From VRUE01 sp040879985 (lineage in GTDB: Bacteria > Actinomycetota > Thermoleophilia > Solirubrobacterales > 70-9): a DNA stretch of 64,000 nt. Both the position numbers and the translations under genes were made by a program. Below are positions 61,265 to 64,000 of the stretch, in pieces (the stretch's first letter is position 1; each line of letters starts with the position of its first letter). The DNA is taken from positions 62,001 through 126,000 of the forward strand of contig JBBDJH010000021.1 of NCBI GenBank assembly GCA_040879985.1, given 5' to 3'. The notes below the pieces were generated by a model. The model searched no databases. It saw only the letters and a program-made list of their open reading frames with translations, and was not told the DNA's origin.

Positions 61265-64000
61265 GGACCAGGCTGATCGCCTGCGCCGCCGCCCTGGCCG
61301 CACTCGCCCTGGCCGCCCCCGCGCAGGCCGAGTTCGGCTTCGCCGACGTCAACACCGGCCTGCCGGGCGATCCCGAGGTGGCCGCCTACCCGGGGAGCGA
61401 GGCGGTCTGGGCGGGGACCTGCGACCTGCGCTCGGCCACAACCGAAGCGGGCGGGGTCGGGGCCCACAACGGCGGCATCGACCCGCCGGCGATCCGCGCC
61501 CACTGCCTGGACGTCGGCACCAGCACCGTCGGCAATGCGGTCAACGACTCCCCCTGGCCGGTGGGCACCGAGCCGGCCTGGCGCCTGGACCCGGTGGTGC
61601 AGGCCGGCGCCCACCCCGACGCCAGCGCCAGCTTCTGGTTTGAGTTCGGCGATCGGGGCAAGCCCGACGGCCAGGGCGTCAAGGACATCGTCGTCAAGCT
61701 GCCGCCCGGCGTGGTCGGCAGCCCGACGGCGCTGCCGCAGTGCTCGGCGCGCGCAGTGCAGGCGGTTCCGGCCGAGTGCGATGCCTCCGCACAGGCGGGG
61801 ATCACCTCGCTGGGCTTTGGCGAATACACCTTCGGCGAGGTGACCGGGATCCAGACGCAGCCGATCTACAACATCGAGGCTCGCGACACGGTGACCGCCG
61901 AGTTCGCGGTGGCGGGCGTCGCCAGCCTCTTCAACGTGCCGATCACGGCCCGGGGGCGGACCAACTCCGACTACGGGGTCGACACGCTGGCACTGCTGAT
62001 CCCGCAGTTCGCGCCGATCGCCGGCCAGGCGGCGACCTTCTGGGGGGTGCCCTGGGCGGCCGAGCACGACCGCTTTCGGATCCATGGGGTGAACAGCACG
62101 GGCATCGACCGCACCGGCGCCCACCTGAGCGGCTTCTCGGAAGCCAACCGCGTCCCCTACGAGCCCTCCTGGGGCCCGATCCGCCCCTTCTTCACCAACC
62201 CGACCGAGTGCTCGGGAGAGCCGCTGCCGGTCGAGGTGCTGATGGACTCCTGGGCCGACCCGGTCGCGCGCGGGGGGCAGTGGGTGGAAGCGAGGGTGCT
62301 GACCGACACTCTGAACGGCTGCGAGCAGCTCGAGTTCGAACCCTCGATCAGCCTGCGCCCGACCGTCTCGGTCTCCGACTCGCCCTCGGGCCTCGACGTC
62401 AAGCTGGAGATCCCGCAGAACAACGACCCGCCCGCCGAAGCGCTCGGCAACCCCGACCTCGCCCACGACCCCGACGAGGACACCGGCGCCCCGGCCTACT
62501 GGCGCACGCCTGCGGGCCGCGCCACTGCCCACCTCAAGGACACCACCGTGGCGCTGCCCGAGGGCACCTCCTTCAACCCGGCGGCGGCCAACGGCGTGCG
62601 CGGCTGCTCCACCGCGCAGATCGGCCTCACCGACATCGAGCCGAAAGCGACCTTCAACAACGATCAGGTGCAGTGTCCCGAAGAGTCGAAGATGGGCACG
62701 CTGAAGATCGTCAGCCCGCTTCTCCCAGATCCCCTCTTCGGCGAGGTCTACGCCGCCCCCCAGCACGACAACCCGTTCCCGGGCTCGCTGACCGCGATCT
62801 ACATGGTCGCCCAGGACGAGGAGCGCGGATTGAGCATCAAGCTACCGGGCAAGGTCGATCTGGACCCCGACACCGGCCAGATCTCGACCACCTTCCTCGA
62901 CAACCCGCAGCTGCCCTTCACCTCCTTCGAGCTGAAGTTCAAGTCGGGGCCCAGGGCGCCGCTCAACACGCCGGCGGTCTGCGGGCAGTTCCGCAACTCG
63001 ATCTCGCTGATCCCCTGGTCCTTCCCGCACTCGGGGCCCGAGCCTGTGATCGAGGACCGCTTCGAGATCGACTCCGCGCCCAACAACCTGGCCTGCGTCA
63101 CCGAGCCCGAGGATCGCCTCTTCACCCCGGGCTTCGCCGCCGGCACCACGCCGGCGATCGCCGGCGCCTACACCGGCTTCACCATGGACGTGACCCGGAT
63201 CGACGGCCAGCAGGAGATCTCCTCGATCGCCGTCAACCTGCCGCCGGGCCTGACCGCCAACCTCACCCACACCCCCTACTGCCCCGAGCACCTGATCGCG
63301 GCGGCAAAGCTCAGAAGCGGCAAGGAGGAGACCGCCGACCCCTCCTGTCCGGCGGTCTCGCGGATGGGCCACGTCACCGCGATGGCGGGAGCGGGCCCCC
63401 TGCCCCTGCCGACCAGCGGCCAGCTCTACATCGCCGGCCCCTATGACCCAGACGGCGCCGGACCGAAACCGCTGGCGCCCTTCTCGATCGTGGTGGTGGC
63501 CCCGGCGATCGCCGGCGGCACCCCCCAGCAGCCGACCTTCGACCTGGGCAACGTGGTGATCAGAAGCGCCGGCTACGTCGACCCGCGCACGGCCAAGGTG
63601 ACGATCGCCTCCACCCCCGTCCCCTACATCGTCGGCGGCGTGCCGCTGCGCATCCGCCACATCCAGGTGGCGATCGACAAGCCGGCCTTCATGCTCAACC
63701 CGACCAACTGCGCCCCCAACGGGGTGGTAGGGACGATCGGCGGCGCCGCCGATCCCTTCGACCCGGCCGATGACAGCGCCGCCTCGCTCCTCGCCCCCTT
63801 CCAGGTATCGGGCTGCGCGGGCCTTGGCTTCAAGCCAAAGCTCTCCCTGCGCTTCTTCGGCAAGCACCACCGCGGCGCCAACCAGCGGCTCAAGGCGGTG
63901 CTCACGCCAAGGCCGGGCGATGCCAACATCTCGCGCGCCGCGGTCACCCTGCCGAGGAGCACCTTCCTCGATCAGGCGAACATCCGCACGATCTGCACCC
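61261..64000 (+). CDS. Large secreted beta-domain protein, 3' truncated by the window
   Basis: At least 913 residues, open at the right edge. The ATG at 61261 overlaps the preceding stop (ATGA). Signal peptide MRTRLIACAAALAALALAAPAQA with a clean AQA cleavage site. The mature part has repeated beta-domains with phrases such as DIVVKLPPGVVGSPTALPQCS, TTVALPEGTSFNPAAANG and SIAVNLPPGLTANLTHTPYCP, each followed by a CS or C-P-E motif. These suggest tandem modules of about 250-300 residues. Paired cysteines fit an extracytoplasmic protein. No enzymatic motif is seen. It probably works with the giant protein encoded immediately upstream. Confidence 0.87.
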   Translation, partial: MRTRLIACAAALAALALAAPAQAEFGFADVNTGLPGDPEVAAYPGSEAVWAGTCDLRSATTEAGGVGAHNGGIDPPAIRAHCLDVGTSTVGNAVNDSPWPVGTEPAWRLDPVVQAGAHPDASASFWFEFGDRGKPDGQGVKDIVVKLPPGVVGSPTALPQCSARAVQAVPAECDASAQAGITSLGFGEYTFGEVTGIQTQPIYNIEARDTVTAEFAVAGVASLFNVPITARGRTNSDYGVDTLALLIPQFAPIAGQAATFWGVPWAAEHDRFRIHGVNSTGIDRTGAHLSGFSEANRVPYEPSWGPIRPFFTNPTECSGEPLPVEVLMDSWADPVARGGQWVEARVLTDTLNGCEQLEFEPSISLRPTVSVSDSPSGLDVKLEIPQNNDPPAEALGNPDLAHDPDEDTGAPAYWRTPAGRATAHLKDTTVALPEGTSFNPAAANGVRGCSTAQIGLTDIEPKATFNNDQVQCPEESKMGTLKIVSPLLPDPLFGEVYAAPQHDNPFPGSLTAIYMVAQDEERGLSIKLPGKVDLDPDTGQISTTFLDNPQLPFTSFELKFKSGPRAPLNTPAVCGQFRNSISLIPWSFPHSGPEPVIEDRFEIDSAPNNLACVTEPEDRLFTPGFAAGTTPAIAGAYTGFTMDVTRIDGQQEISSIAVNLPPGLTANLTHTPYCPEHLIAAAKLRSGKEETADPSCPAVSRMGHVTAMAGAGPLPLPTSGQLYIAGPYDPDGAGPKPLAPFSIVVVAPAIAGGTPQQPTFDLGNVVIRSAGYVDPRTAKVTIASTPVPYIVGGVPLRIRHIQVAIDKPAFMLNPTNCAPNGVVGTIGGAADPFDPADDSAASLLAPFQVSGCAGLGFKPKLSLRFFGKHHRGANQRLKAVLTPRPGDANISRAAVTLPRSTFLDQANIRTICT

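Overview
The window is a high-GC chromosomal segment, in the 70s percent over most of its length. It most likely comes from a Thermoleophilia/Solirubrobacterales-type actinobacterium. That placement is inferred from the gyrB-gyrA pair, an FHA/PstP/SEDS/PBP/PknB division cassette, many TetR paralogues in a row, and very large secreted NHL-type proteins with Arg/Lys-rich tails. Two 100-base runs of N (6025-6124 and 34580-34679) show that it is a draft scaffold. No rRNA, tRNA or CRISPR array was found.

Layout. 1-8.1 kb: gyrB (5' truncated), gyrA, an HNH endonuclease between two long hairpins, prephenate dehydratase (pheA), a membrane-anchored protein and a Ser/Thr kinase. 8.2-16.3 kb: one dense operon, fhaA-fhaB-pstP-rodA/ftsW-pbpA-pknB-ddl, linking phospho-signalling to peptidoglycan synthesis. 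16.28-26.03 kb: a lower-GC accessory island (nucleotidyltransferase pair, RNase HI, PIN nuclease, unknown membrane and soluble proteins, alpha/beta hydrolase). It is bounded by two copies of the last ~60 bases of a kinase gene. 26.0-31 kb: that kinase, an AAA ATPase behind CTAG-rich repeats, purM and uppP. 31-43.2 kb: a surface-polysaccharide locus (CapD-like dehydratase, LytR_C protein, O-antigen-ligase-like protein, flippase, three glycosyltransferases, sugar-phosphate transferase, GNAT, FemAB-like protein). 43.2-46.6 kb: DUF3105 protein, hydrolase, metF, enoyl-CoA hydratase. 46.7-54.1 kb: eight TetR domains in seven genes plus a TetR remnant, interrupted by pyrF and a small antitoxin-like/nucleotidyltransferase pair. 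54.1-64 kb: a secreted-protein operon (collagen-like protein, a 1982-residue NHL-type protein, and a further giant secreted protein running off the end).

How the parts work together. Kinases, FHA proteins and the PP2C phosphatase probably tune the SEDS/PBP/Ddl wall machinery. UppP and the polysaccharide locus share the undecaprenyl carrier. The TetR cluster may control the surface operon beside it, because an exact 13-base motif occurs both between two divergent tetR genes and just upstream of that operon.

The most unusual structure is a set of long self-complementary elements (44-163 bases). They lie between convergent or adjacent operons and, in two cases, inside reading frames without breaking them. 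Two of them (35532-35651 and 39777-39895) share a core at 55 of 64 positions, while their arms differ in sequence yet stay self-complementary.
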